41,960 nucleotides of DNA from Leptospiraceae bacterium (GTDB taxonomy: Bacteria > Spirochaetota > Leptospiria > Leptospirales > Leptospiraceae): NCBI GenBank assembly GCA_017996175.1, contig JAGOHK010000035.1:1-41960 (forward strand). Direction: 5' to 3'. This document shows, in pieces, positions 17,081 to 23,763 of the stretch; the first letter of the stretch is position 1, and the number at the start of each line of letters is the position of its first letter. The translations under genes were made by a program, and so were the position numbers. The notes beneath the pieces were generated by a model. It saw nothing but the letters and a program-made list of their open reading frames with translations. It had not been told where the DNA came from and ran no database searches.

Positions 17081-18474
17081 TACATTGAGCTAGGTTTGGG
17101 ATTGACTGGATTCAGTAAAAATTCTATCGCCTTATTTAATTGTGGATCAAATTCTCTATCGTAAACAGGACTTTTTTCTCCGAGAGTACTTTCCTTTTTT
17201 AATACATAACGGGCTATTGTTTTATTCAGTTTATAGCCTTTTTTTATTAGTAAGTCTTGGAATAGTTTTATGTTTTTCTCTGTATAACCGGGATTAGCCT
17301 TAACAAAGTTTTGGACGATGGTTGTTTTACCCAATTTTTCCAGAAGGAGTTTATCCTCGTTACCCGGTGTAATTTGATTTACTACGATATCAGGAGTAAT
17401 TCCCTTTTTATGAATGGAGACTCCACTTGGGGTATAGTATTTTTGGATAGTTAAAGCAATGCCTGTTCTATGAGGAAGGTTGTATATATTTTGTACCGAG
17501 CCTTTTCCGAAGGATTGGTTACCAATGATGACGGCTCGTTTATTGTCTTGTAAGGCACCTGCGAGAATTTCAGAGGCACTAGCAGATCCTGCATTTAATA
17601 AAACTACAATCGGAGTTTCTAAAACTTTGCCTTGGTTGTCGATTGACTTGAATACACGGATGAGTTTTTCTCCTCTACCTTTTACGGAGACGATATCCAA
17701 GTCCGGTTTTAAAAATATATCCGAAAGTTCAATGGCTAAGTCCAGTAATCCGCCTGGATTAGAGCGCAAATCTATGATTATCCCCTGTGCTTCTTTTGCG
17801 GCAAATTCTTGAACGATACGTTTAAATTCTCCGCCGGTGTTGTTCTCTCTTCCCATAAATTGGGTTAATCGAATGTAGCCTAATTTTTCATTTTCTAAAT
17901 ACGCTGACTTTAGGTATTGGATTTTAATTAGCTCACGAGTCAGAGTAAGTGGAAATGGGTCTTTGACTGATTTACGTTTGATTTTAATTGTGACGTTAGT
18001 TCCCGCAGCACCACGCATGAGTTTTACTGCGTCTTCAATGGACATTTTTTCAGTGCTCTTGCCTGATATTTCTAAAATTCTATCCTGTGGTTGAATCCCT
18101 GCTTTCATCGCAGGGGTATCATCGTAAGGAGAGATTACCAAAATAGAACCTTCAGAGTGTGTGACTTCTAAACCTACACCGCCGAAACTTCCGCGCGTTT
18201 CTTCTTGTAGATGTTTGAATTCATCTTCGTTCATGAAACGAGAGTGTGGATCACCAAGGCTTGCAACGATTCCCTTGATCGCACCTACGTAAAGATTTTT
18301 TTCTTCGACTGATTCTACGAAGTCAGTTTCGATAAATCCAACTACTTCATGTAGAATTTGCAGATACTTTTCTCCATCTGTAGAGATTGCTTTTACTCTT
18401 TCAAGGGGTTGAAATAGAGAGCAGCTTAAAATTGCGACAAGGCTAATCCATAAGTATCGTTCTTTGTTTTTCAT
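17080..18474 (-). CDS. ctpA: Carboxy-terminal processing protease, S41
   Basis: A 464-residue periplasmic serine protease. An N-terminal hydrophobic segment (LWISLVAILSCSLF) is a signal or lipoprotein-like anchor. A helical region follows, then a PDZ domain (FGGVGLEVTHSEGSILVISP; PAMKAGIQPQDRILEI) and the S41 catalytic core: DLRSNPGGLLDLAIELSDIF, NAGSASASEILAGALQ with the nucleophile serine, and GNQSFGKGSVQ with the general-base lysine. The C-terminal 90 residues form a helical extension. Its start overlaps the stop of the upstream small lipoprotein gene (ATGA) and its end overlaps tsaD, forming a tight three-gene unit. The substrate is unknown. Confidence 0.94.
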   Translation of the reverse strand: MKNKERYLWISLVAILSCSLFQPLERVKAISTDGEKYLQILHEVVGFIETDFVESVEEKNLYVGAIKGIVASLGDPHSRFMNEDEFKHLQEETRGSFGGVGLEVTHSEGSILVISPYDDTPAMKAGIQPQDRILEISGKSTEKMSIEDAVKLMRGAAGTNVTIKIKRKSVKDPFPLTLTRELIKIQYLKSAYLENEKLGYIRLTQFMGRENNTGGEFKRIVQEFAAKEAQGIIIDLRSNPGGLLDLAIELSDIFLKPDLDIVSVKGRGEKLIRVFKSIDNQGKVLETPIVVLLNAGSASASEILAGALQDNKRAVIIGNQSFGKGSVQNIYNLPHRTGIALTIQKYYTPSGVSIHKKGITPDIVVNQITPGNEDKLLLEKLGKTTIVQNFVKANPGYTEKNIKLFQDLLIKKGYKLNKTIARYVLKKESTLGEKSPVYDREFDPQLNKAIEFLLNPVNPKPSSM

Positions 18475-18758
18475 CTTTTTGCCATTATATATTCGTATAA
18501 TTCGGGATTTTGAGATTTCATTTTTTCTAAGGCTTGTGTGGGGTCTAGACGAAAAATCTCACATACTTCTTTAAATATCTGATAGTCTGTTTTTAGAGGT
18601 TTGCTATCTGTTGGGTCAAAGTCTAAATTTTGACTCATACGCATCATAGCAATTCTATCTACTAGTCGTTTGAGATCTACATCGGAAACTTGTTCTTTCT
18701 TGGGAGCGCAGGAAAAAAAAAGGAGCAAGAATAAAAAAGAAAAAAGGAAACTCTTCAT
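18471..18758 (-). CDS. Small lipoprotein of the ctpA operon
   Basis: Start ATG 18758 is preferred because it gives MKSFLFSFLFLLLFFSC, a clean signal with the lipobox cysteine at residue 17; the upstream TTG would add a polar leader. The mature protein is about 78 residues, mostly helical and charged (DLKRLVDRIAMMRM; DYQIFKEVCEIFRLDPTQAL). It is not a recognised family. A four-base overlap (ATGA) couples it to ctpA, so it may help or regulate the protease, but nothing in the sequence shows how. Confidence 0.7.
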   Translation of the reverse strand: MKSFLFSFLFLLLFFSCAPKKEQVSDVDLKRLVDRIAMMRMSQNLDFDPTDSKPLKTDYQIFKEVCEIFRLDPTQALEKMKSQNPELYEYIMAKR

Positions 18759-18836
18759 TGAATTATGAAAATGCGAGTTTCCCTTTTTTGTCAATAGGAA
18801 TTCACGGACAAATTGAGATAGTAAGGAATCCTTGGT

Positions 18837-19445
18837 TTAGTAAAATCTGTAGAGACCAACCAACTTGCCTACGATGCTTGCTTTCTTAGTCTTGATTGTT
18901 TTGAATTTGCTATTGCTTGGCTCTAGACGAATGATGTCAGAGTCTTTGAAATAAGTCTTAAGAGTTGCTTCCCCTTCAATGAGAGCCACTACAATCTCCC
19001 CATTGCGTGCGACTTCTTTCTTTTGAATGATCGCAATATCGCCATCATTGATTCCATCCCCAATCATCGACTCACCAACCACTTTAAGAGCAAAAATCGT
19101 TCCCTTCTTCGACATACGATCGGGAACCGGAATATAATCCTCAATATTTTCCTCTGCAAAAATAGGAACCCCAGCGGCTACCCGACCTATCAGGGGAATA
19201 CTCATCACTCGAACCGGAAGTCCATCTTCTGCACTGTGGCGGAGAAGTTCAATTGCCCTAGACTGATTCTTAGAAGTCTTGAGATACCCTTTCTTCTCAA
19301 TCGCTTTCAGATGGTCATAAGCACCTTTTGCGGTGATCTGAAATTCATCGCCAATCTCACGAATGGTTGGAGGAACACCTTTGTCTTTAATAACGCCGGT
19401 AATAAATTTTAATACAAGTTCTTGTTTATCTGTCAATTCTTTCAT
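18837..19445 (-). CDS. lexA: SOS repressor LexA
   Basis: A 202-residue protein from ATG 19445 (MKELTDKQ, the usual LexA start; the TTG at 19454 is too far upstream). The N-terminal winged helix (about 1-65) contains PPTIREIGDEFQITAKGAYDH. The cleavage site is A91-G92 in RVAAGVP, and the catalytic dyad is S126 (GESMIGDGI) and K163 (EATLKTY), all intact. It represses DNA-damage genes until RecA-stimulated self-cleavage. It is probably autoregulated: the leader has TTGACA at 19476-19481 (read on the minus strand), but I could not fix a LexA operator. The gene stands alone, with a repeat-filled region upstream. Confidence 0.95.
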   Translation of the reverse strand: MKELTDKQELVLKFITGVIKDKGVPPTIREIGDEFQITAKGAYDHLKAIEKKGYLKTSKNQSRAIELLRHSAEDGLPVRVMSIPLIGRVAAGVPIFAEENIEDYIPVPDRMSKKGTIFALKVVGESMIGDGINDGDIAIIQKKEVARNGEIVVALIEGEATLKTYFKDSDIIRLEPSNSKFKTIKTKKASIVGKLVGLYRFY

Positions 19446-19569
19446 ACTATACAACCTAATAGTTAATATATGTTATGTCAAGATTTTTTGCGAAAAAAGC
19501 AACTTATTTTATGAATTGGGTCTACCTATACTTAGTAAGTAAAATTAAATGTTGTAAGAATATGAATTA

Positions 19570-19647
19570 AAAATCCTAATCTTGCTCATCTTGTTAATCA
19601 TGTCCAGAAGAGTTTTTAGACAGGATTAACAAGATGAGCAGGATTTT
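19570..19647. repeat. Long inverted repeat with 24-bp arms
   Basis: The right arm, 19624-19647 (GATTAACAAGATGAGC plus AGGATTTT), is the reverse complement of 19570-19599 except for a 6-base insertion (AATCTT) in the left arm. The loop is 19600-19623. RNA from either strand would fold into a strong hairpin. No ORF or T-run is attached. It resembles widespread intergenic palindromes rather than a terminator. Confidence 0.75.
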
Positions 19648-19658
19648 ATAACTAATAA

Positions 19659-19844
19659 ACGTGAATTCGATATAAGGATTTCGAATTTGTCATTCCCAAA
19701 ATTCCACCCTTTCGCTCTGCTCACACGACCGCCAAGCGATTTTGGGAATCTCTAGCTCTTAGTAGAACTTTATTATACTTGAGACTCCCGACAGAAAATT
19801 TCGGGGGTGACAGTAAGTAATCTCCCATTACATCGAACTCACGT
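19659..19844. repeat. Family B MITE-like element, copy 1
   Basis: The left end ACGTGAATTCGATATAA and the right end TTACATCGAACTCACGT (19828-19844) are inverted copies with few mismatches. The interior contains CATTCCCAAAATT...GATTTTGGGAAT and GACTCCCGACAGAAAATTTCGGGGGTGACA, both self-complementary. About 186 bp with terminal inverted repeats, no ORF and related copies elsewhere in the window fit a miniature inverted-repeat element. Target-site duplications were not clear. Confidence 0.65.
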
Positions 19845-19997
19845 GAATAAATAAAACTTTACCTACTCAACCAAGGTAGACCCATCCCTTTTGTAGGAAA
19901 AAAAATGAATTTGAAATAAAAAAAAGCTGTCACAAATTCTGAACTACATTGTCAGAATGGTTAAATGAGAAAGGGGAATACCCGATAGGAGAATTTT

Positions 19998-20372
19998 ATG
20001 AATATAGTAGCATTAGGACTGGTAGGGCTTGTAGCATTTGAGCATATTTATATTTTGGTTTTAGAAATGTTTCTTTGGGAAACAAGAGCATTGGAAGTTT
20101 TTGGAATGACAGCCGAGTATGCGGCATCGACCAAGGTGCTTGCGATGAACCAAGGACTTTACAATGGATTTTTAGCGGCAGGGCTTATCTGGGGATTATT
20201 TTTTATTCAAAATCAAGATTGGAAAGTAAACGTGATTAATTTTTTTCTAGGTTGTGTGATTGTTGCTGGAGTTTACGGAGGATTTACCGCTAAGATGAGT
20301 ATTATTCTAACGCAAGGACTTCCTGCTTTATTAGCAATTCTTGCGATTAACTTTTTGTACAAAAAAGCTTAA
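19998..20372 (+). CDS. DUF1304 membrane protein
   Basis: A 124-residue protein with four membrane helices. The motif order matches the DUF1304 family: VAFEHIYILVLEMFLWETRA, then FGMTAEYAAS, MNQGLYNGFLAAGL and a final helical pair. The function is unknown; the family is small, integral and widespread in bacteria. A good ribosome site (AGGAG, 8 bp) precedes the ATG. The next ATG, of the broken sigma factor, comes one base after the stop, so the two were once an operon. Confidence 0.85.
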   Translation: MNIVALGLVGLVAFEHIYILVLEMFLWETRALEVFGMTAEYAASTKVLAMNQGLYNGFLAAGLIWGLFFIQNQDWKVNVINFFLGCVIVAGVYGGFTAKMSIILTQGLPALLAILAINFLYKKA

Positions 20373-20373
20373 T

Positions 20374-20578
20374 ATGAAAAAACAACCCTGGAATGATTTA
20401 ATTCAAAAATCCCTATCTGGTGATTTAGATGCGTTAAATGAAATCATTCGAGGGTTTGAAAATAAAATTTACCTCTGACATTACATCCAAGGATAAATTT
20501 TTAAAACAAATTCAAAATCTTTTTCTAAATAAACAACTGCAAATGATTGAAGTAGAACAAAATGAAAAAACAAAATGA
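20374..20578 (+). pseudogene. Remnant of an ECF sigma factor gene
   Basis: From ATG 20374 the frame encodes MKKQPWNDLIQKSLSG, DLDALNEIIRGF and ENKIYL and then stops at TGA 20476-20478. This is the typical opening of sigma-70 region 2 in ECF sigma factors, but the rest of regions 2 and 4 is absent. A second open stretch in another frame (20480-20578, FLKQIQNLFLNKQL) may be the tail of the same gene or of a cognate anti-sigma gene after a deletion. An internal deletion with frameshift is the simplest reading. A sequencing error alone would not restore the missing 130-150 residues. Confidence 0.6.
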
Positions 20579-20672
20579 CTTATTCAATGTGTTAGTATCT
20601 TTGCTACTCATTTTTTCTCTTGCCCTAACAGGTTTTGTATTTTTAACAAGAATTATTTTCTTGACACTGTAA
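20562..20672 (+). CDS. 36-residue single-helix membrane peptide
   Basis: ATG 20562 opens a 36-codon frame ending TAA 20670-20672. It starts MKKQND and then has one long hydrophobic helix (NVLVSLLLIFSLALTGFVF) before LTRIIFLTL. It overlaps the tail of the sigma remnant by 17 bases, as a coupled gene would. It could be a real small membrane protein, the leftover of an anti-sigma factor's membrane helix, or chance. Its stop lies inside the higBA operator. Confidence 0.35.
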   Translation: MKKQNDLFNVLVSLLLIFSLALTGFVFLTRIIFLTL

Positions 20673-20689
20673 CCTGATGGGTTACAGTG
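20665..20689. promoter_or_regulatory. Palindromic operator of higBA
   Basis: CACTGTAACC and GGTTACAGTG form a perfect 10-bp inverted repeat with a 5-base spacer. It lies 6 bp before the HigB start and overlaps TTGACA at 20661-20666, a possible -35 element. HigA-type antitoxins usually bind such palindromes to repress their own operon, so this is the likely autoregulatory site. Binding itself is inferred. Confidence 0.75.
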
Positions 20690-20694
20690 GAATA

Positions 20695-20973
20695 ATGATT
20701 CGTTCTTTTCGACATAAAGGATTGCATAAGTTTTTTGTTTCAGGGTCGAAAAGTGGGGTTATTCCAAGCCATGCCGAAAAATTAGGGAGGATCCTAGACA
20801 GGTTAGATGCCTCCATTGAACCGAAAGATATGAATCTTCCTGCTTATAGACTTCATCGTTTGGTTGGAAAAGATCAGAATCGTTGGTCAGTATGGGTCAA
20901 TGGAAATTGGAGAGTAACCTTTGAGTTTAAAGGCGAAAATGCCTATCTTGTAGATTATGAAGATTATCATTAA
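20695..20973 (+). CDS. higB: HigB-family toxin, RelE-like
   Basis: The start ATG 20695 gives MIRSFRHKGLHKFF, the usual HigB opening; the ATG at 20677 lies inside the operator palindrome. The 92-residue protein contains GRILDRLDAS, NLPAYRLHRL, NRWSVWVNGNWRVTFEF and a terminal DVD-like YLVDYEDYH. HigB toxins are ribosome-dependent mRNA interferases that cleave translated messages. The toxin gene precedes the antitoxin gene, as is normal for higBA, with an 11-bp gap. The catalytic residues at the C-terminal end (Tyr/His) appear present, so it is probably active. Confidence 0.92.
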   Translation: MIRSFRHKGLHKFFVSGSKSGVIPSHAEKLGRILDRLDASIEPKDMNLPAYRLHRLVGKDQNRWSVWVNGNWRVTFEFKGENAYLVDYEDYH

Positions 20974-20984
20974 GGAGTAATATT

Positions 20985-21275
20985 ATGAAAACTAGAAAAC
21001 CCACACACCCTGGAGAAGTTTTGTATGAAGATATAATTGTGCCTTTGGGAATAACGATTACAGAAGCGTCTCAGTCCTTGGGAATTTCTCGCAAAACTCT
21101 TTCTGAAATTATTAACGGTCGTGCAAGTCTTACACCCCAAACCGCAATTCGAATTGCACTGGCAACTGACACCTCACCCGAAAGTTGGCTTCTTATGCAA
21201 ACTAAACTAGACATCTGGAATGCGTTACGCGAAAAGCCTAGAAATGTGGTTAAGTTTGTTATGCCGGTGAAATGA
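20985..21275 (+). CDS. higA: HigA-family antitoxin, XRE type
   Basis: A 96-residue protein with the classic HigA opening (THPGEVLYEDIIVPLGIT), a helix-turn-helix (TEASQSLGISRKTLSEIINGRASLT) and the tail SPESWLLMQTKLDIW. It neutralises HigB and binds the operator upstream. AAGGAG lies just before the ATG, stronger than the ribosome site of higB, which fits antitoxin excess. The C-terminal tail ends FVMPVK. Confidence 0.94.
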   Translation: MKTRKPTHPGEVLYEDIIVPLGITITEASQSLGISRKTLSEIINGRASLTPQTAIRIALATDTSPESWLLMQTKLDIWNALREKPRNVVKFVMPVK

Positions 21276-21297
21276 TTTTATTGAAAGTTTCTTAATA

Positions 21298-21783
21298 TCA
21301 AGCTTTAAGGATATTTTCAATTAGATCCCAGCGATTTCGATATTCGCTAATATCCCAACCTGTGATTGATTTAGAAGGTGGCAAATTTACAATTCTAATC
21401 TTTGAATCATTATGAGCCTGACCTTTTTTGCCAGGAGTATTTATCCAAAGATTATATGCTTTTATACTATTTTCTGCCATTTCTTTGGCTGGAATAACAA
21501 AGTATTCAAAGTTGGAATCGCTTTCTGGTCTTGGGATTCCTCCGAGTATCCAGAAAAAATTTTTTCCGAAGTTAATTTCCGCTTTTAAACCAACACTACA
21601 AGTTCTCTTACCTGGAATGAATGTTTTCACTTGGATGTGCACAAACTTTGTTCCTTCAATATTACTGCAAAGAATATCAGTGTTAGGAGTATTACCCAAT
21701 GTAACAACAGCAGAGTAACCTCTTCGACAAAGTTCACCTGCAATAAAGAACTGACTAGCGTTTCCTCTTGTGCTTTTTTCCAT
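21298..21783 (-). CDS. Possible PD-(D/E)XK nuclease-fold protein
   Basis: ATG 21783 is chosen because AGGAG (21792-21796 on the minus strand) precedes it; the GTG at 21810 lies before that site. The 161-residue protein opens TRGNASQFFIAGELCRRGYS, then has GNTPNTDILCSN and FVHIQVKTF. A glutamate, then an aspartate, then Q-V-K on a strand is the order of PD-(D/E)XK active sites, as in Holliday-junction resolvases and some restriction enzymes. The rest (FFWILGG, YFVIPAKEMA) fits the fold's core strands. No methyltransferase gene is adjacent, so it is not an obvious restriction-modification gene. It converges on higA. Confidence 0.6.
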   Translation of the reverse strand: MEKSTRGNASQFFIAGELCRRGYSAVVTLGNTPNTDILCSNIEGTKFVHIQVKTFIPGKRTCSVGLKAEINFGKNFFWILGGIPRPESDSNFEYFVIPAKEMAENSIKAYNLWINTPGKKGQAHNDSKIRIVNLPPSKSITGWDISEYRNRWDLIENILKA

Positions 21784-22044
21784 TTTTCTTTTTCTCCTAA
21801 TTAGATTCACTATTACTTATTTTACAAGTAGCGTAAATAAATTTTTAAACCAATGAAACATTTTTTAATAATTGTAATTTATTATATAAATATGCAAAAT
21901 AAATCATTTTATAAGTTTAATAGATTGAATTTGAGGATAATTAATATTATTCTCTATAAAATCCATCGTCTCAGAGAAAATAAAAATATTTTCATCAGAT
22001 TTTTATAATTTTGATTTATTATATAATTATAAAAGGAGTTGAAA
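21784..22044. other. AT-rich divergent promoter region
   Basis: These 261 bases lie between the divergent nuclease-like and small basic protein genes. They are extremely AT-rich and hold no long ORF. Two TATAAT hexamers (22004-22009 and 22022-22027) could serve the small gene; no clear -35 pairs with either. I see no further structure. Confidence 0.5.
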
Positions 22045-22257
22045 ATGAATAAAAAAATAAAAATAAAATTTTGGGTATTTGAAATCAGTATAAGTTTTCT
22101 TTTTAAGAGGATTCAAAGTAACGAAAATTATAAGATTAATTCTAATGGTATCGAAAAAGAAAAGAATCTAAATTTACTTTGCAACAGAAAGCGAAAGCCT
22201 AAGTATCCGTATGATGATAATTACCAGAAATATAAAAATCCTTGCTCTGGAATTTGA
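22045..22257 (+). CDS. Small basic hypothetical protein
   Basis: ATG 22045 follows a near-perfect AAAAGGAGTT site (22031-22040). The 70-residue product has a short hydrophobic stretch near the start (KIKFWVFEISISFLF) and then a very basic, Asn- and Lys-rich tail (NRKRKPKYPYDDN). No family was recognised. The strong ribosome site and the promoter-like AT-rich leader argue that it is translated. Its composition, poorer in GC than the core genes around it, suggests recent acquisition or a small effector, though chance cannot be excluded. Confidence 0.5.
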   Translation: MNKKIKIKFWVFEISISFLFKRIQSNENYKINSNGIEKEKNLNLLCNRKRKPKYPYDDNYQKYKNPCSGI

Positions 22258-22317
22258 ATGCTAAGTTTTTGGGATGCTAGCACCGTGTTTCCTAATGAAT
22301 TTGGAGTGTGTTAATTT

Positions 22318-22467
22318 AACGTGAATTCGATGTAAGGATTTAGAATGATTAAAAATAGTCTTCAATTTGTAATTCCCAAAATTTTCTATTGGGAATCTCT
22401 AATTCTAAATAGGATTTTATATTACTTGAGATCCCCGATAAAAGATTTCGGGGATGACCAAGCAGAA
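22318..22467. repeat. Family B MITE-like element, copy 2
   Basis: The left end AACGTGAATTCGATGTAAGG matches copy 1 with one change. Shared interior blocks are AATTCCCAAAATT...TTGGGAATCTCTA and ACTTGAGATCCCCGAT...GATTTCGGGGATGACC. The right terminal repeat is not recognisable before the lipase stop codon at 22490, so this copy is decayed or truncated. Confidence 0.6.
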
Positions 22468-22489
22468 TATTCCGTATACCAAACCAACG

Positions 22490-23638
22490 TTACTTAAGCT
22501 CAATAAATCCCTTAATTCTATCAATAACGGCAGGATCATTTAGTAGAGAAGAATGTTCCCATGAAGAGTAAAAAGTTTCGTATAAAATTCCTTTTGGTGG
22601 AAAGGAGTTTTTTTCGAGGACTCTGCCGTCGCCCATTTCGCGGGGTAGGCTTTGAAAGTCCCAGCCGTTTACACTTTGTTTGCCGTTCTTTTGGATTTTG
22701 GAAAGTGTAGGATGGGTTTTGCCAGTGACAACAAGGATTGGCGGATATTTTATATTAGTCGCTTTGATTTGTCCTTTGAATTGTTTGGCGTTCTTTAAGG
22801 CACTAGTAAGAAATTGAAATTTCTTTTCTAAATTAGGATCGGAATTGTTTGCAAATACTCCAAATTTATGTTTTCGCCAATCCTCTGGTGAATAGAAATT
22901 AACCTCAATTGGATTACCGGAATTATCCTCCACTACCACTCTTTCCATGGTCTCAAGAGGAAATAAGGTATATACGGATGGCATAGAAAATAGAACTTCT
23001 CCAGAAAGAATTTTTCGATTGAGTCCACTGGGAGTTCCAACATGTAAGTCTTCCATAAACCCAATTCCCCCATAAAAAGGAACTCCTACAAAGATTACTT
23101 TCGTAAAAAATTCCGGTCGTTTGTTGAGAAGAGCCATAGTTATAAGTCCACCCATACTATGAGCGACTACTGTGACATTAGCCTCTGGATTTTGGCTACG
23201 AAGTTTTTCTATAAATTGTTCAAAGGAAACTACATTTTCTAAATTATCCCTTCTCCAGTCGTAAGCAAAAGGGTAAAAATTTTCACCAAATAAATTTCTT
23301 CCTGCTTTCAGCCAAGGACTATAGACTTTTTCTTCGAGGATAAAAGGAATTACCTTCACTTCGGATAATACTTCTTTGGCGTAAATAGAATCTTTCTCTT
23401 GTGTTTCTCCCTGCCAGTTTAGCGGCAAAGATAGATTAGGCGTATCTAGTCCAAGTCCTTGTGCTCCGGTAAGCCATACAGGGGAACCTTTTTTGTCAAC
23501 TAACACAGAGCCTTTGATACCGTGAATAAAAATGACGATGGATTTTTTGTTTCCTTGCTTTGTGTTCATAGTAGCCTCACAACTAAAGAAGAATATTGTA
23601 ATAAGAAAAAACAAATTGGAAAGTTTGATTAGTTGCAA
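22490..23638 (-). CDS. LCAT-like alpha/beta hydrolase lipoprotein
   Basis: The start is TTG 23638, preceded by AAGGA at about 8 bp. A hydrophobic signal ends IFFFSC, a relaxed lipobox. The core has IFIHGIKGSVLVDKKGSP, FYPFAYDWRRDN and the nucleophile elbow VVAHSMGGLI, the order found in lecithin:cholesterol acyltransferase-like phospholipases and acyltransferases. The catalytic histidine is probably in the C-terminal SWEHSSLL, and MGDGRV precedes it. At 382 residues it fits the family. It is probably an envelope phospholipase or acyltransferase. It is 125 bp downstream of the polyamine genes, probably with its own promoter. Confidence 0.85.
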   Translation of the reverse strand: MQLIKLSNLFFLITIFFFSCEATMNTKQGNKKSIVIFIHGIKGSVLVDKKGSPVWLTGAQGLGLDTPNLSLPLNWQGETQEKDSIYAKEVLSEVKVIPFILEEKVYSPWLKAGRNLFGENFYPFAYDWRRDNLENVVSFEQFIEKLRSQNPEANVTVVAHSMGGLITMALLNKRPEFFTKVIFVGVPFYGGIGFMEDLHVGTPSGLNRKILSGEVLFSMPSVYTLFPLETMERVVVEDNSGNPIEVNFYSPEDWRKHKFGVFANNSDPNLEKKFQFLTSALKNAKQFKGQIKATNIKYPPILVVTGKTHPTLSKIQKNGKQSVNGWDFQSLPREMGDGRVLEKNSFPPKGILYETFYSSWEHSSLLNDPAVIDRIKGFIELK

Positions 23639-23763
23639 AATAGCATTCCTTTAGCGTAAAGTGGCATTTCGACTTCGCTCAATGACCGACCTTTTTTACA
23701 CATCAGACAGTATCGCACATCGCACGATTACTGCCTGAATATACCATCCCTACGAAGAAAATA

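Larger units (their letters stand above)
19446..19997. other. 552-bp repeat-filled intergenic region
   Basis: This gap between the divergent lexA and DUF1304 genes has no convincing ORF. It holds the lexA promoter area (19446-19490), a long inverted repeat (19570-19647) and a family B element (19659-19844). The last 150 bases contain the DUF1304 leader with GATAGGAGAATTTT just before its ATG. Stacked repeats like these usually mark a tolerated insertion site. Confidence 0.7.

Noticed and set aside
19446..19490. A palindromic LexA operator in the lexA leader.
   Set aside because: AACATATATTAACTATTAGGTT is symmetric at its ends only (5 of 11 pairs); it does not match a consensus I could rely on.
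23639..23763. CAGTAATCG facing CGATACTG, a possible terminator after the polyamine dehydrogenase gene.
   Set aside because: The stem has a bulge and no T-run follows on the minus strand, so an intrinsic terminator is not supported.
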